Below, piece after piece: positions 1 through 11,771 of a stretch of 64,000 bases of DNA (the first letter of the stretch is position 1; every line of letters starts with the position of its first letter). The position numbers and the translations under genes are program-made. The stretch spans positions 410,947,739-411,011,738 of the forward strand of contig NC_092875.1 of assembly GCF_028372415.1 (NCBI RefSeq). Direction: 5' to 3'. The notes beneath the pieces were generated by a model. The model made no database searches and was not told where the DNA came from. It worked only from the letters and a program-made list of their open reading frames with translations. This DNA is from Notamacropus eugenii (Eukaryota > Chordata > Mammalia > Diprotodontia > Macropodidae).

Positions 1-2
1 CC

Positions 3-98
3 CTACACACATATACATATATACACACACATACATATATATACCTATATGTGTGTATGTGTGTGTATATGTATATATGTATGTATGTATGTATGTAT
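3..98. repeat. TA/CA/GTAT microsatellite
   Basis: Alternating purine-pyrimidine tract of acac, atat, gtgt and gtat units. The left part (acacatacatatata) is complementary to the right part, so it can fold on itself. It lies just 3' of the antisense ORF1 relic, the position where the other HAL1 copies in this window also carry a dinucleotide tract. Confidence 0.9.
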
Positions 99-230
99 TC
101 CCTCTAACTACCCTGATACTTAAAAGGTCTCATGAGTTACAACTATCATATTTCCATGTAGGAATATGAACAATTCAACTTTAATGAGTTCCTTATGACT
201 TTTCTTTCCTATTTATGTTTTCATGTTTCT

Positions 231-1345
231 CTTGATTCTTCTGTTTGAAAGTCCAATTTTCCATTCAGCTCTAGTCTTTTCACAAGAATGTTTAGAAGCA
301 TATTTCATTGAAATTCCATTTTTTTCTCTTAGTATTATACTCAGTTTTGCTGGTTGGGTGATTCTTCATTTTAATCCTACCTCCTTCGACCTCTGGAATA
401 TCATATTACAAGCCTTTTGATCCTTATCCTGATTGTATTTCCACAATACTCAAATTGTTTCTTTCTAGCTGCATGTATATTTTTTCCTTGACCTGGCAAG
501 TCTGGAATTTGCCTGCAACATTCCAAAGCATTTTCTTTTTTTTAGATCTCTTTCACGTGATAAGTGGGTTCTTTCCATTTTTAATTTACCCTCTGGAGGT
601 AAAATATAGGGACACTTTTCCTTAATAATTTCTTGGAAGATGATGACTAGGCTCTTTTTTTGATCTAGTTTTCAGGTAGACCAATAATATTGAAATTATC
701 TCTCCTGGATTCACTTAAACCTTATTTTCCAATAAGGTATTTCACATTGTCTTCTATTTTTTTCATTCTTTTGTTTTTTTTTTTTTATAATTTCTTGATT
801 TCTTATAAAGTCATTAGCTATCATTTGCTCCATTCCAATTTTTAAGGAACTATTTTTTTCAGTGAGCTTTGGCACATCCTTTCCCAATTGGCTAATTCTG
901 CTTCAAAAAGCATTCAAAAGCCTTAAAAATGCATTATTTTCCTCGTTGGCCTTTTGGCCCTCATTTGCTATTTGAGTTTGCCTATTTTTAGAAATATTAT
1001 TTTCTTCAGTATTTTTTTGAGTTTCCTTTAGTGAGTTGTTGACTTACTTCTCATGATTTTCTTGTATTGCTTTCATTTCTTTTTGTAGTTTTTCCTCCAC
1101 TTCTCTTACTTGATTTTCAAAATCGTTTTTGAGCTCTTCTATGGCCTAAGACCATTTCATATTTTTTTTTTTTTTTTGGAGGCTTTGGATGTAGGAGCCT
1201 TGAGCTTGCTATCTTCTTTAAGTTGTATTTTTTGTTTTTCCTTTGGCTATATACTTTGATCTTATTCCTGAAAGGATGGAAGAAAATACATTTTCTTCAA
1301 GAAAAGAACTTTCTGTAGTCTTATTACCCCCTCTTTTGGGGGGTA
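231..1345 (-). pseudogene. degenerate L1/HAL1 ORF1 (RNA-binding protein) relic
   Basis: The minus-strand sequence aligns along its length with the intact ORF1 at 60528-61628: a coiled-coil part (about 780-1150), a central RNA-recognition-like part and a C-terminal part (231-600). It is broken by many stops and indels, and the start codon equivalent near 1345 is no longer ATG. The length, about 1.1 kb, is close to that of the intact 1101-bp ORF. No function is expected. Confidence 0.75.
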
Positions 1346-2127
1346 TTTTCCCAGTCAATTTTTGAGCCCTTTGTGAAGTGGAGAGTATACTACCCTAGGT
1401 TTCAGAGGTTTTGTGTAGCTATTCTGTAAGGTATCTCTAGGGACCTGTAAGTTGTCAGTATCTCCAAGGTGGCATAATCAAGGGAAAGGTGTTAACTCCT
1501 CTCTCGGCCTGCACTCTGGTCTGTGAGCAAGCACAAGCTCAAGCACTTTTTTCTGCCCTAGAACTGTGAGTAGAATTCCCTCTCCACAACTCCCACCAGC
1601 TGCGCCCTTTCAGTGCTCCTTCTCACCCCAGGACTTCCACTCAGATCTGAGGCCCAGATCAGCTGCTCAGTTTCTCACCATCTGTAGCTTGAGAACTCCA
1701 GAAGATGCTGGTGCTGTGAAAGTGGCTGCTGTCACCCTAGGGCTGGGGTTGGGGGCTGGACAATATTCCCCTCTCTTCCTGGTGAAAGAGCTTTCTCACA
1801 GACCTTTGGGGCCATCTTTGGTGTTTATGAGTTGAGAAATCTGGAAACCTGCAGCAGCTTCCAGTGATTCAGTACCATGAAGCCTGCTCCAGTCCTGCCT
1901 GTGTGGTGATGCCCATGTCAGGCTGTGCTCCACTCTGAGTTCAGTGTGATACACCCTTCTTGTCAACCTTCCAGGCTGTCTTGGGCTAGAAATCTGTTTC
2001 ACTTTGTCACCTTGTAGTTTCTGCTGCTCTAGAATTTGAGTAATTTTCTACAGATATTTTAAGGGTCCTCAGGGGAGAGCTCCTGCAGGTCCATGCTGCT
2101 CCTTCACCATCTTTGCTCCAACCCCCA

Positions 2128-2285
2128 AGCAATTTGAAGTTTTAAAGAATTATTTCCTTCAGTGAGATTTTAGGTCTTTTTTCCCCATTTAGGGTATTCT
2201 ACTTTTTAAGAAGTTCTTATCTTTAGTGAATTTTTAACCTGTCTTTCCATTCAGCCTACTCTATTTCCACAGGAGTTTTTTTCTT
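2128..2285 (-). mobile_element. old antisense L1 ORF1 fragment, left piece of a split element
   Basis: The minus strand resembles L1 ORF1 coiled-coil sequence (repeated 'cttcagtga...tttccattt' blocks in the plus reading). It ends exactly where the sense L1 at 2286 begins, and the same kind of sequence resumes at about 7950, so the two pieces appear to be one element split by an insertion. Confidence 0.55.
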
Positions 2286-3099
2286 CTTGATGGAGGAGCA
2301 CACAGCACATAGCACAGCATGGGCCAATCAGAAAAGCCTCGGGATGGCCTGAGACAATGGCAGCATGGCAGAATATCAGCCTGGGTGGAAGAGCAGTGGA
2401 GCCAAGCAAGTGAGAGCTATGAAGACCCAGTTATCAGCAGCAGCTGCTCCTGAGACTATCAGGCCGCACATTAAATGTGTGTAAGTCACCTACTTGAGCT
2501 TCTGGGAGCCAAAAAGGCAGAGTGATGAGTAAAAGCTCTCCCCTTCCCCTTGTTGACCTTGAAAAACCATAAAATATTTCCCCAGAAAAATTCTGTAACA
2601 ATGGGATCAGCAGAAGGGGAAAACAGTCTCATAGCATGTGAGGCTAGGGAAATTGCTAAGGAGTATTCCTCTTACTGTGGTGCAGGACAGGAGCTATCCC
2701 AGACAGCCCCACCTCAGGGAACTGGGAGGAGATCTGGAGCCCCAGGGAGCTGGAGCATCACAATCACCAATATCAGCACCCCAGGCACACCAGAGCACTC
2801 CAGGGGAAACAGGAAGACAACAGGGCAGCCAGGATCACCAACCCTTGAACTTGCCTTTGCTCTAGCCAAGTTGAGGAGATCTCTCATGACCAGTTCCCCC
2901 TCCCCCCCACACACACACTTAACATGCTAGCTCTAGGGAAAATATGGGGAAACACAAAAAGAAGGAATTCACCTGGTCTGGGCTTTCTCACATCAGCTAG
3001 CCCAGCACCAGGTTCTTTAGCTTCTAGCTGAAAGAGCCAGATGCAACAATACATAAAGTGTCGTTATCAAGAGTAAGAAGAAGCAAATCAAGAAGGAAA

Positions 3100-4092
3100 A
3101 GACCATAGAATCTTTCTGTGGGGACAAGGACCAAAACATGAATACCAAAGAGGTTAGTATTGAGACTGTACTCGCATCAGAAACTTCAGAAGGGACTATG
3201 AACTTCTAGAATTCACAAGAAGTACTCCTGGAAGAGCTGAAGAAGGAAATAAAAGAAAAAGTGACCAATGATTTTAAAAGTATGAAAAAAGAATTCCCTG
3301 AAGAGAACAGGTCTTTATAAAGAAAAATTGAACAAATGGAAAAGGAAATACAAAAGCAAACTGGAGAAAATAATTCCTTAAAAGGAATGATTGGACAGTT
3401 GGAAAAGGAGATGCAAAAGTTAACTATAGAAACCAATTTGATAAAAATTAGAATTGGAAAAGTAGAAGCTAATGACTCTATGGCACATCAAAAATCAGTC
3501 AAACAAAATGTAAAGAATGAAAACATAGAAGAAGATGTAAAATATCTAATTGGAAAAACAACTGACGTGGAAAATAGATCCAGAAGAGAAAATTTAATAA
3601 TTATTCATCAACCAGAAAGCAATGATAAAAAAAGACCATGGACAATATCTTTCAAGAAATCCATAAGGAAAATTGCCCAGAAGTGCTAGATCCAGAAGGC
3701 AAAATAGTCATTGAAAAATCCACCATTCACTTCCCAGAACGGATCCCAAGCTAAAAACATCAAGAAATATTGTTGCAAATTCCAGAACTGTCAAGCGAAG
3801 GAGAAAATATTACAGCCAGCTAGAAAGAAACCATTCAAATATAGAGGAACTATGATCAGGATCACAGAGGACCTTGCAGCTTCTACATTAAAAGACTGAA
3901 GGAATTGGAATGTGATATTGCATAAGGCAAAGGGGCTGGGACTACAACCAAGGATCAGGAAAGTTCAACATAACATTTCAGGCAAGGAGATGGACATTCA
4001 ATGAAATAAGGGATTTCCAGACCCTCCTGTTAAAAAGACCAGAACTCAATAGAAAATTCCATCTTCAAACACAGGTCTCAAGAGAGGCATAA
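3100..4092 (+). pseudogene. L1 ORF1 relic
   Basis: An open stretch at 3336-3689 encodes a charged heptad-rich segment beginning MEKEIQK followed by the ORF1 hallmark ENRSRREN at the start of the RNA-recognition domain. A frameshift near 3690 moves the C-terminal part (3711-3899 and on to 4092) to another frame. Compared with the intact HAL1 ORF1 in this window the domain order is the same, but the N-terminal part is unreadable. This was the RNA-binding, trimer-forming protein of the retrotransposon. Confidence 0.75.
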
Positions 4093-4203
4093 AATGGTGA
4101 ACAGGAGAAAACAAAAATTTGGTACTCAATTAGGTCACACTGTTTACCTCTCTATAAGGGAAGATGATACTTGTTAATCTTGAGAACTGTATATCTATTA
4201 TGA

Positions 4204-4265
4204 AATATAAAAGGGATATACATACATATATAGATAGAAATAGATACAGATATAGATAAATAGAT
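4204..4265 (+). repeat. degenerate (ATAG/ATAC)n microsatellite in the L1 inter-ORF spacer
   Basis: Imperfect tatag/atac units in the A-rich spacer after ORF1. The following 4330-4740 is strongly A/G-biased, as in other L1 spacers. Confidence 0.7.
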
Positions 4266-4746
4266 AGAGGAAATGAGTATGAAGTAAATGATGTGATGAT
4301 AAAAATATGATTTAAGCATGTGAAGGGATTGTAACAGGAGATGTGAAAAGGAGGAAGCAGAAAATGTTAAATTACATTATAGGAAGAAGTACAAAATTGT
4401 ATTACAGTACAGGGAAAGAGGGGAGGGAGACTTGAGAGGTACTCTGATTGGATTTGGTTTAAGTAGGGAACAACAAACTTAATTAAGTATATAAATCTAA
4501 CCAGGTCTATAGGCAGTAGGAGGGGAAGGGAGAAAGAAAGGGGAGGGGAGGCTAAAAAGGGAGGGAAGAAGTAGTAAGGGCAAAGGAGAGTAAAAGGGAG
4601 GAGGGCTGAAAGAAGGAAGGGAAGACTGCAGGAGGTGGTGCTCAAAAATTAAAATGCTATTGTGGAGGGGAAGGGAGCAGGGACAACTAAAAGCACAAAT
4701 GGTGGGAAAGAGGATGGAGGGAAAGGCACAGATAGTAATCATAACT

Positions 4747-7480
4747 ATGAATGGGAATGGGATGAACTCTCCCATAAAATGAAGACAGATAGCAGAATGG
4801 ATTAAAAGCCATAATCCAACAATATGTTGTTTACAAGAAACACAGTTGAAATGGAGGTGTACACACAAGGTAAAAATAAAAGGCTGGAGCAGAATATATT
4901 GTGCTTCAGCTGATGTATGAAAAGCGAGGATAGTGATCTTAATCTCAGACAAAGCAAAAGCAGAAATAGATCTTATCAAAAGAGATAAGGAAGGAAATTA
5001 TATCCTGCTAAAAGTCACCATAGAAAATGAAACAATATCTTTACTAAACATATATGCTCCAAGTGGTAGAGCATCCAGATTCTTAGAGGAGAAGTTAAGG
5101 GATTTACAGGAAGAAATAGAAGGCAAAACTATACTAGTGGGGGACCTCAACCTCCCCCTTTCTGAATTTGATAAATCTAACCTTAAAATAAACAAGAAAG
5201 AAGTTAAGGAGGTGAATAAAACTCTGGATAAGATGGATGTGATAGATCTCTGGAGAAAATTGAATGGGGATAGAAAGGAATATACCTTTTTCTCAGTGGT
5301 ACATGGCACATATACAAAAATTGACCATGTACTAGGCCATAAATACCACACAATCCAGTGCATAAAGGTAAAGATAGTCAATGTGCCCTTCTTAGATCAT
5401 AATGCAATAAAAATTATATGTATTAAAAGGCCATGGAAAGATAAACCAAAAATTAATTGGAAACTAAACAATCTAATCCTAAAGAAGGAATGAGTTAAAC
5501 AACAAATCACAGAAACCATAAGCAACTTCATTCAAGGGAATGACAATAATGAGATAGCCTACCAAATGTTATGGGACACTGCAAAAGCAGTTCTTAGGGG
5601 AAACTTTATGTCTTTGAATGCCTACATGAATAAAATAGAGGAAGAGGAGATCAATAAATTGGACATGCAGCTGAAAACTGTGAAAAAGAACAAATTGAAA
5701 ATTCCCAAGTAAATACCAAATTAGAAATACTGAAAACTAAAGGAGAGATTAATAAACTTGAAATTAAGAAAAGTATTGAAATAATAACTAAACCTAAGGA
5801 CTAGGTATATGAAAAAAACAATAAAATTGATAAACTTTTTTTCAATTTGATTGAAAAAAAGGTTGAAGAAAATCGAATTACCAATATGAAAAATTAAAGG
5901 GATGAACTCACCTCCAGTCAGGAGGAAATTAAAACAATAATCAGAAATTATTTTGCCCAATTTTATGCCCATAAATTTGACAGTCTAAATGAGATGGATG
6001 ATTACTTTAAAAAATATAAATTTCCCAGATTAACAGGAGAAGTTGAATACCTAAACAACCCCATCTCAGAAAAAGAAATTAATAAGCCATTAATGAACTC
6101 CGTAGGAAAAACCTCCAGGGCCAGATAGATTTACAAGTGAATTCCATCAAACATTTAAAGAGCAGTTAATTCTAATACTGTATAGATTATTTGGGAAAAT
6201 TGGGGAAGAAACTTCAATTCATTTACTTATTTAGTGCCATACCAATCAAATTATCAGATATTTATTTTCTAGAGCTGGAAAAATAATATCAAAATTTATC
6301 TGGAAGAACAAAAGGTCCAGAATATCAAGGAAACTAATGAAAAGAAATGCTAGGGAAGGTGGTCTAGCTCTACCATATCTCAAATTGTATTATAAAGCAG
6401 CAAGTATCAAAACCACTTGGTACTGACCAAGAAACAGAAGGATACACAAGTGGAATAGGCTAAGCACTCAAGACACAGTAGGCAATGAATATAGCAGCCT
6501 ACTGTTTGATAAACCCAAGGACCACAGCTTCTGGGATAAGAACTCACTGTTCAACCAAAATTGCTGGGACAACTGGATAACAGTGTGGTGGAAACTTTGC
6601 ATAGACCAATGCCTGACACCATACACAATAATAAACTCCAAATGAGTACACAATCTAGGTATAAAGGTTGATACTGTGGACAAATTGGTGGAGCAAGGAA
6701 TAATGTATTTATCAGTTTTATGGAGAATGGAACAATTTTTGACTAATCAAGAGATAGAAAGCTTTATGAATTGTAAAATGAATAATTTCACTCACATTAA
6801 ACTGAAAAGTTTTTCACAACCAAAACCAATGCAACCAAGATTAGGAGAGAAGAAGAAAACTGGGAAAGAAATTTTGCAGCTAGTATCTGTGATAAAGGCC
6901 TCATTTCTAATATATGTGGAGAACTGACTCAAATATACAAGAATACAAGTCATTCCCCAATAAATAAATGGTCAAGGATACGAACAGGTGGTTTGGAGAG
7001 GAAGAAATTAATGCTGTCTATATCATATGAAAAAATACTCTAAATCACTATTGATTAGAGAGTTACAAATCAAAACAACTCTGGGATATCACATCACACC
7101 TGCCAGACTGGCTAACATGACAAAACAGGAAGATGATAAATGTTGGAGAAGATGTAGGAGAGTTGGAACACTAATTCATTGTTGGTGGAACTGTGAGTTG
7201 ATCCAACCATTCTGGGGAGCAATTTGGAACTATGCCCAAAGGGCTACAAAAATGTCCATACCCTTTGACCCAGCAATACTGCTTCTAGGACTGTGTCCCC
7301 AAGAAATCATAAAAATGGGAAAGGGTCCCAAATGTACAAAAATATTTATAGCAGCACTCTGTGGTGGCCCAAAACTGGAAATCAAGGGGATGTCCATCAA
7401 TTTTGGGAATGATTGAATAAATTATGATATATGAATGTTATGGAATACTATTTCATTATAAGTAATGATGAACAAGAAGA
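4747..7480 (+). pseudogene. L1 ORF2 relic: endonuclease domain plus C-terminus, RT core missing
   Basis: The start at 4747 gives MNGNGMNSPIK, then CLQETQ, the usual N-terminal motifs of the APE-like endonuclease. The open stretch 4933-5493 carries LLNIYAPS, VGDLNLP (catalytic Asp/Asn motif), DHVLGH and DHNAIK, which ends the domain. RT begins (FRG-type block near 5590, 'TSRARXIYK'-type region near 6110) but at about 6195-6235 the sequence jumps to the C-terminal part, so the FADD/YADD catalytic core is absent. The C-terminus (7027-7416) keeps the Cys-rich motif CWRRC...HCWWNC and the IPFDPAILLLG block. Multiple stops and shifts; no activity is possible. Confidence 0.85.
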
Positions 7481-7949
7481 CTTTGGAGAGGCCTGGAAAG
7501 ACTTATATGATCTGATCCCAAGCAAAAGGAGCAGAACAAGAACTTTGCACATGGCAACAATCACAGTGTGAGAGGATTTTTTCTGGTTGACTTAGAACTT
7601 CCTTGCAATGCAAGGACTTAAAAAATTCTCAATGCTCTTTAAGGCAAAATGCCTTCTACATCCAGTGAAAGAAGTATGGAATTCAATTGCACAATGTAGC
7701 AGATAATTTTCTTTTGTACTATGTTTTGATTTATTATATGATTTCTCCTGTTCATTTTATTTCTTCTATACAACTTGACTAAGGTAAAAATGTATTTAAT
7801 AGGAATGTATATGTAGAACCTATATAAAATTTTATGCCATCTTGAGGGGGATGACAGATGTAGGGGAGAAGGAGAGGGAGGGAGGGGAAAAAATCTAAGG
7901 TACATTATAGTGATTCCTGAACACTGAAAATAAATAAATAAAAGTGTTT

Positions 7950-7969
7950 TTTTCTTTAGTGTATTTTTT

Positions 7970-8010
<41 letters not shown>

Positions 8011-9075
8011 ATTTGGTCAATTTTGTTTGTTTAAATGAGATTTTCTTCAGCATTTCTTGTGTCTCTTTTATCAAGTTGTTAATTTTTGTTAAATTTTTCC
8101 TTGCATCACTCTCATTGCTTTTCATAATTTTTTCCTCTACCACTCTTGTATCTTTCTTGATCTCTTCCAGGAATTCTTGGTTTTCAGCCCAATGGCCATT
8201 TTTTCTTTGAGGCTTTGCTTGTAACTGTTTTTACATTCCTGCCTTCCACTTGTTTTGCTTTGATCTTCCCTGGTTTCACATTAGCTTTTTATGATCATAT
8301 TCTTTTTTTGTTATTGTTGTTTGCTCATTTTTCCCACCTATTTTTTCACTTTGAACTTTATGTTAAAGTTCTATTTTACTCACCTAGGGGTAGGGAAGTA
8401 CTCTGCCAAGTTTCAGGGTTTATACTTCTGCTATTTTCAGATGTAGTTTTGAGGTCCAAAAATTTTAAATGCTTCCAAGGTCATGTTATCCTGGCAGAGG
8501 ATGTGTCACTGTTTTCTTTTTCTGTTCTCTGGGCTTCAACAAGGAGTGACTCTTACTCCCTTTGTAGCCACAAGAGTCACAAGCTTTCTTTGGTCTGGCC
8601 TGCAACCAGGGCCCCTGCTCCATTTCGACCAATCACAAGCACTCCTCTCCTCTAATGTAACTGCAACTCACAACTGCTTATGGGCAATAGTTATGAATCA
8701 GTGCCTGCTGCAACCAATGCCAGCAAAGCATCCCCTGTAACACCTTTCCTACAAGTTGCCCAACCCTCTTATTGTTTCTGTGATGAGAACTCCAGAAGCT
8801 GCCACTTCTGTTGTTTCAGGTCCAACCTCTAAGGTCCAACTTGTGCTCCTGCTTTGTTATAAACCTGACCCCACCTTCTGGTTATAGAATTCACCTTTGT
8901 GCTTCTTGAATTGTCTTAGCTTGAAAATAATGTCTGATGACTTTTTTTTGGCTCTGTTACTCCAATATTTGATTTGAAGAGATATTTTAAAGTTGTTTGG
9001 AGGGCACTGTTGGGAGAACTCAGTTGGGCTGCAGTCCATGCTCTGGTATTTGACTCCTCCCTCTAAAATAAGTGG
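7950..9075 (-). mobile_element. old antisense L1: ORF1 N-terminal part and 5'UTR, right piece of the split element
   Basis: The minus strand reads an L1 5'UTR (about 8330-9075) followed by ORF1 coiled-coil sequence (about 8010-8300). It is homologous to the antisense L1 at 40500-41225, including the blocks around 8540-8740 and 40880-41100. It joins logically to 2128-2285, the two being separated by the inserted sense L1. Its far 5' boundary is uncertain. Confidence 0.6.
7974..8007. repeat. poly(T) tract of 34
   Basis: Uninterrupted T run beside the junction between the inserted sense L1 and the older antisense L1. Its length may be unreliable in assemblies. Confidence 0.95.
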
Positions 9076-9540
9076 AGTATTTCGTCTCATTCTTGTGGAA
9101 TCATGATTTGTCATTGCTTTAATACGATTCTAAAGTATTTAAAAGTAGTTTCTTAATGCTCTAATCATCATGTTAATTGTTCAACTAGTTTTGTTTGCTT
9201 TGTTCTGCATCTATTCATAACGCTCTTCTCAATTGCTTTGGAAATTATTCATTTCATCATTTTTTATAACATTACTATTTCATTGAATTAATATATCACA
9301 ATTTATTTAGTCATCCCAACATGTCCATGATTTTTGGCTACCATGAAAACCTTAATTATATATATTTTTGTTGTTGATGAACTGTATTTTAAATGGTACA
9401 TTATTGGGCATCTCACTTTCAAGTATTACTCAAATTAGGTATTGTCTCTCAATTTTTCTAGTGAGCTCATCTTTTAATAGAAGTATTCATGGTAGTCCTA
9501 AATGTAAACAGTTAAACTAGATATAACATTGTGTAATAGG
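9076..9540. other. AT-rich spacer with a possible very old antisense LINE 3' end
   Basis: 9190-9480 vaguely resembles the antisense of L1 3' ends (the 'ttcattgaat...atatcacaatttatttagtcat' block), too decayed to classify. No gene seen. Confidence 0.3.
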
Positions 9541-9544
9541 CATA

Positions 9545-9725
9545 TCACTAGAAATGGTGTTATAGGGATCTGCATTTGAATCCTATCTCAAAAACTTGTT
9601 AGATCCATGACGTTAAACAATGGACTCAACTTTTCTTGGCCTCAATTTGCTCATCTGTCCAATGAGGAAATTTAATCTGATAATGAATAAGGTCCTTTTC
9701 AGCTCTAAATCTGTGATTCTATGAT
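9545..9725 (+). mobile_element. MIR-type CORE-SINE
   Basis: Contains a box-B-like 'tttgaatcct', the core 'cctcaatttgctcatctgt', and the 3' block 'gtccttttcagctctaaatc' followed by 'tgattctatgatc', which is the MIR 3' end. Diverged. Confidence 0.75.
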
Positions 9726-9811
9726 CAACAAATCTATGACCTAAATGAAATATGTCTGTAATGATATATTTCCATAAGCATTCTTTTCTCTGATGTGCAA
9801 AAGAAAACTAA

Positions 9812-10064
9812 AGAGCTGGATGTGCTGATGCATGTCTGTGTTCCATGACACTGATAGACTGAGGCTGGTGAGTTTCTTGAGTGCAGGAGTTCTGAGCAAC
9901 TGTGGACTAAGTTGATCAGATATCTGCAAAAGTCTTATCATTGACACTGTGAGTGACTATGAGAGGTTTTGGGGAAGGTGAGATGATCAGGCTTCCTAAG
10001 ACATGGAACTGGTCCTCACCTGGACCATTGCACTTCCAGCCTATACAAGACAGGGAGCCCCAGT
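9812..10064 (+). pseudogene. 7SL (SRP) RNA-like relic
   Basis: The sequence follows vertebrate 7SL RNA in order: a 5' 'gagctggatgtgctgatgca' / 'gtctgtgttcc' block (7SL: gccgggcgcggtg...cctgtagtccc), then 'gactgaggctgg', 'cttgagtgcaggagttctg', 'gactaagttgatcagat', a central 'gtgac...gatcaggcttcctaaga' and 'gaactggtcc', and finally 'ccattgcacttccagccta'. The central S-domain matches show it is derived from 7SL itself and not from an Alu-type SINE, which would lack them. About 47 bases shorter than the usual 300, with a gap between the last two blocks. Flanking 'aagaaaactaaag' and 'aagaaaagaaag' may be a decayed target duplication. Diverged enough to be non-functional. Confidence 0.7.
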
Positions 10065-10375
10065 TTTCCCTGCCCTTCTTCCCCATAAGAAAAGAAAGCT
10101 GAAGAATGGATCATAAGTAAGTCTATTGGTTTCATGGAGATGTTCCCAATGTTATAAGAATTTTCAAATACTTGAATTCTCAGTAACCAAAATTATAGTA
10201 TTTAAAGCATGTTATATAAAAAATTAGCATGACCTAGAAACATTAGCATAGCAAATAAGCTTTCTGTAGTCTTGACAGAATTTTTGAGCTAGTAATCAGA
10301 GCTCTGAAGAGCTCTGAAGAAATGATTTTCTTCTTTGTAAATGAGTTTTATGTAAGCATTTGAATAGTACCTTGG
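10065..10375. other. no gene seen; short tandem duplication
   Basis: Unique-looking sequence. At about 10298-10320 the unit 'gagctctgaa' is present twice in tandem. Confidence 0.5.
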
Positions 10376-11420
10376 CAAGTCATTCCCCAATTGATAAATG
10401 GTCAAAGGATATGAATAGGTAGTTTTCAGAGGGAGAAATTGAAGCTATTTATAGTCATCTGAAAAAAAAAGCTCCAAATCAGTGCTGATTAGAGAGAGGC
10501 AAATAAAAGCAACCAGATTACACTTATCAGATTGGCTAACACAACAAAACAAGAAAATGATAATTGTTGGAGAAGATGTGGGAAAATTAGAACACTAATT
10601 TATTGCTGGTGAAGCTGTGAGCTGCTTCAACCATTATGGAGAGCAACTTGAAACTATACCCAAAGGGCAAAATTATGCACACCGTTTTTTCCAGCAGTAC
10701 TACTTCTAGGTCTGTATCCCAAAGAGATCATAAAAATTGGGAAAAGGACCCACCTGTACAAAAATATTTATAGCAGCTCTTTTGGTAATGACCAAGAAGT
10801 AGAAATTGAGGGGATGCCCACAAATTGGAAAATGGCTGAACAAGTTATGGTATATGGATCTAATGAAATACTATTGTGCTACAAAAATGATGAGCAGGCA
10901 AACCTCAGAAAAACCTGGAAAGACTTCTATGAACTGATGCTGAGTGAAGTGAACAGAAACAGGAGAACATTCTGTACAGTAATAGCAGCTGTGTGTGATG
11001 ACTGATTTTGATAGACTTAGCCATTATCAGCAATACAAAGACCTGAAACAATTCCACAGTTACAGTTGATAAGCATTTTCCTGAAGATTAATCTAAATCT
11101 ATACTGTTGCATTTTAGCCCAGGACTAAATTTCTATTGCTGGGGTTCTAGTTTCAATCTGTTGCTATAATCAGCGGGGGACATTGAAGTTAATTTTATTA
11201 ATACATAAAAGACCTGAGTGTGCGTGTGTGAGGGAAAATACCATCCAAATCCAGAGAAAGAACCCTGGAGTCAGAAGGCAGAGCAAACCAGACTATTTTA
11301 TTTCTTGTTTGTTTGTTTTGATTTTTTCTTATGGTTTCTCTCATTCATTATATGTCTTCTATACAACACAACTAATATGAAAATGTGATTAATAGGAATG
11401 TATGTGAAGAAAAGTTTGAA
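10376..11420 (+). mobile_element. 5'-truncated L1, ORF2 C-terminus and 3'UTR, with an internal insertion
   Basis: Starts at 'cattccccaattgataaatgg', the ORF2 C-terminal region also seen at about 6950. The Cys-rich C-terminal motif is present in decayed form (about 10570-10620). The 3'UTR is interrupted at about 11051-11230 by sequence that recurs in inverse orientation at 11772-11952. The 3' end resumes with 'aatccagagaaagaaccc' and fades near 11420. Confidence 0.75.
11051..11230 (+). repeat. inverted repeat, left arm
   Basis: About 180 bp nearly identical to the reverse complement of 11772-11952 (for example 'aagcattttcctgaaga' and 'ttgctggggttcta'). It sits inside an L1 3'UTR. Family not recognised. 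Confidence 0.85.
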
Positions 11421-11589
11421 AAGTTATTGGAACAAATATAGACCTGGAAATGCAGAAAATCTAATAACTTTTTCTTAAAAAATAATTATGAGAGTTTAAA
11501 ATTGAATGTTTACTTTCTGCTTATGAGATACTTGCCAAAGTAGCAAGAAGAAAATCAAATATTGATACTCAGTTAACTGAAGTAAGAAA

Positions 11590-11700
11590 CATGGTGGTCT
11601 TGGAATTAGAGAGATTAGGGTTTAAACCTTGCCTTTACTGCCTACCAACTGTGAGAGATTGAAGAAGTCACCACATTTCTATTTGGTTCAAGCAGTTGCC
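11590..11700 (+). mobile_element. partial SINE (MIR/tRNA-derived type)
   Basis: 'ggaattagagagattagggtttaaacc' resembles the tRNA-like head with box B; the remainder is decayed. Confidence 0.45.
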
Positions 11701-11771
11701 TTTGATTTTTCCTTTCAATCATAGGTTGTGTGCAATCTAAACTGGTGGGGAGAGTTCTCAGTGTGATTAAG

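Larger units (their letters stand above)
1..2127 (-). mobile_element. HAL1/L1-type element, 5'UTR and ORF1, antisense, runs off the left edge
   Basis: Read on the minus strand, the element starts near 2127 with a decayed version of the 'gagccaagatgg' 5' end, continues through a GC-richer 5'UTR (about 1350-2110) and then an ORF1 relic (about 231-1345). The block downstream of ORF1 matches the HAL1 at 57-59 kb feature by feature. Its 3' end lies outside the window, so HAL1 versus L1 cannot be decided directly; the similarity and the microsatellite position favour HAL1. Confidence 0.8.
2286..7945 (+). mobile_element. L1 element, 5'UTR to A-rich tail, with ORF2 RT core deleted
   Basis: A sense L1 with a 5'UTR (2286 to about 3100), an ORF1 relic, an inter-ORF A/G-rich spacer (about 4090-4740), an ORF2 relic (4747 to about 7480) and a 3'UTR ending in (aaat)n at about 7943. 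Flanks share about 11 bp (gtttttttctt near 2275 and near 7950), the likely target duplication. ORF2 is about 1 kb shorter than a full L1 ORF2 because the polymerase core is missing. Many stops show the copy is old and dead. Confidence 0.85.

Noticed and set aside
1566..1835. 89-codon ORF
   Set aside because: Antisense shadow within the HAL1/L1 5'UTR.
4497..4979. 160-codon minus-strand ORF
   Set aside because: Complement of the purine-rich L1 inter-ORF spacer and start of ORF2; low-complexity Ser/Pro/Leu composition.
8215..8655. 146-codon plus ORF
   Set aside because: Lies antisense over an old L1 5'UTR/ORF1 junction; no protein features.
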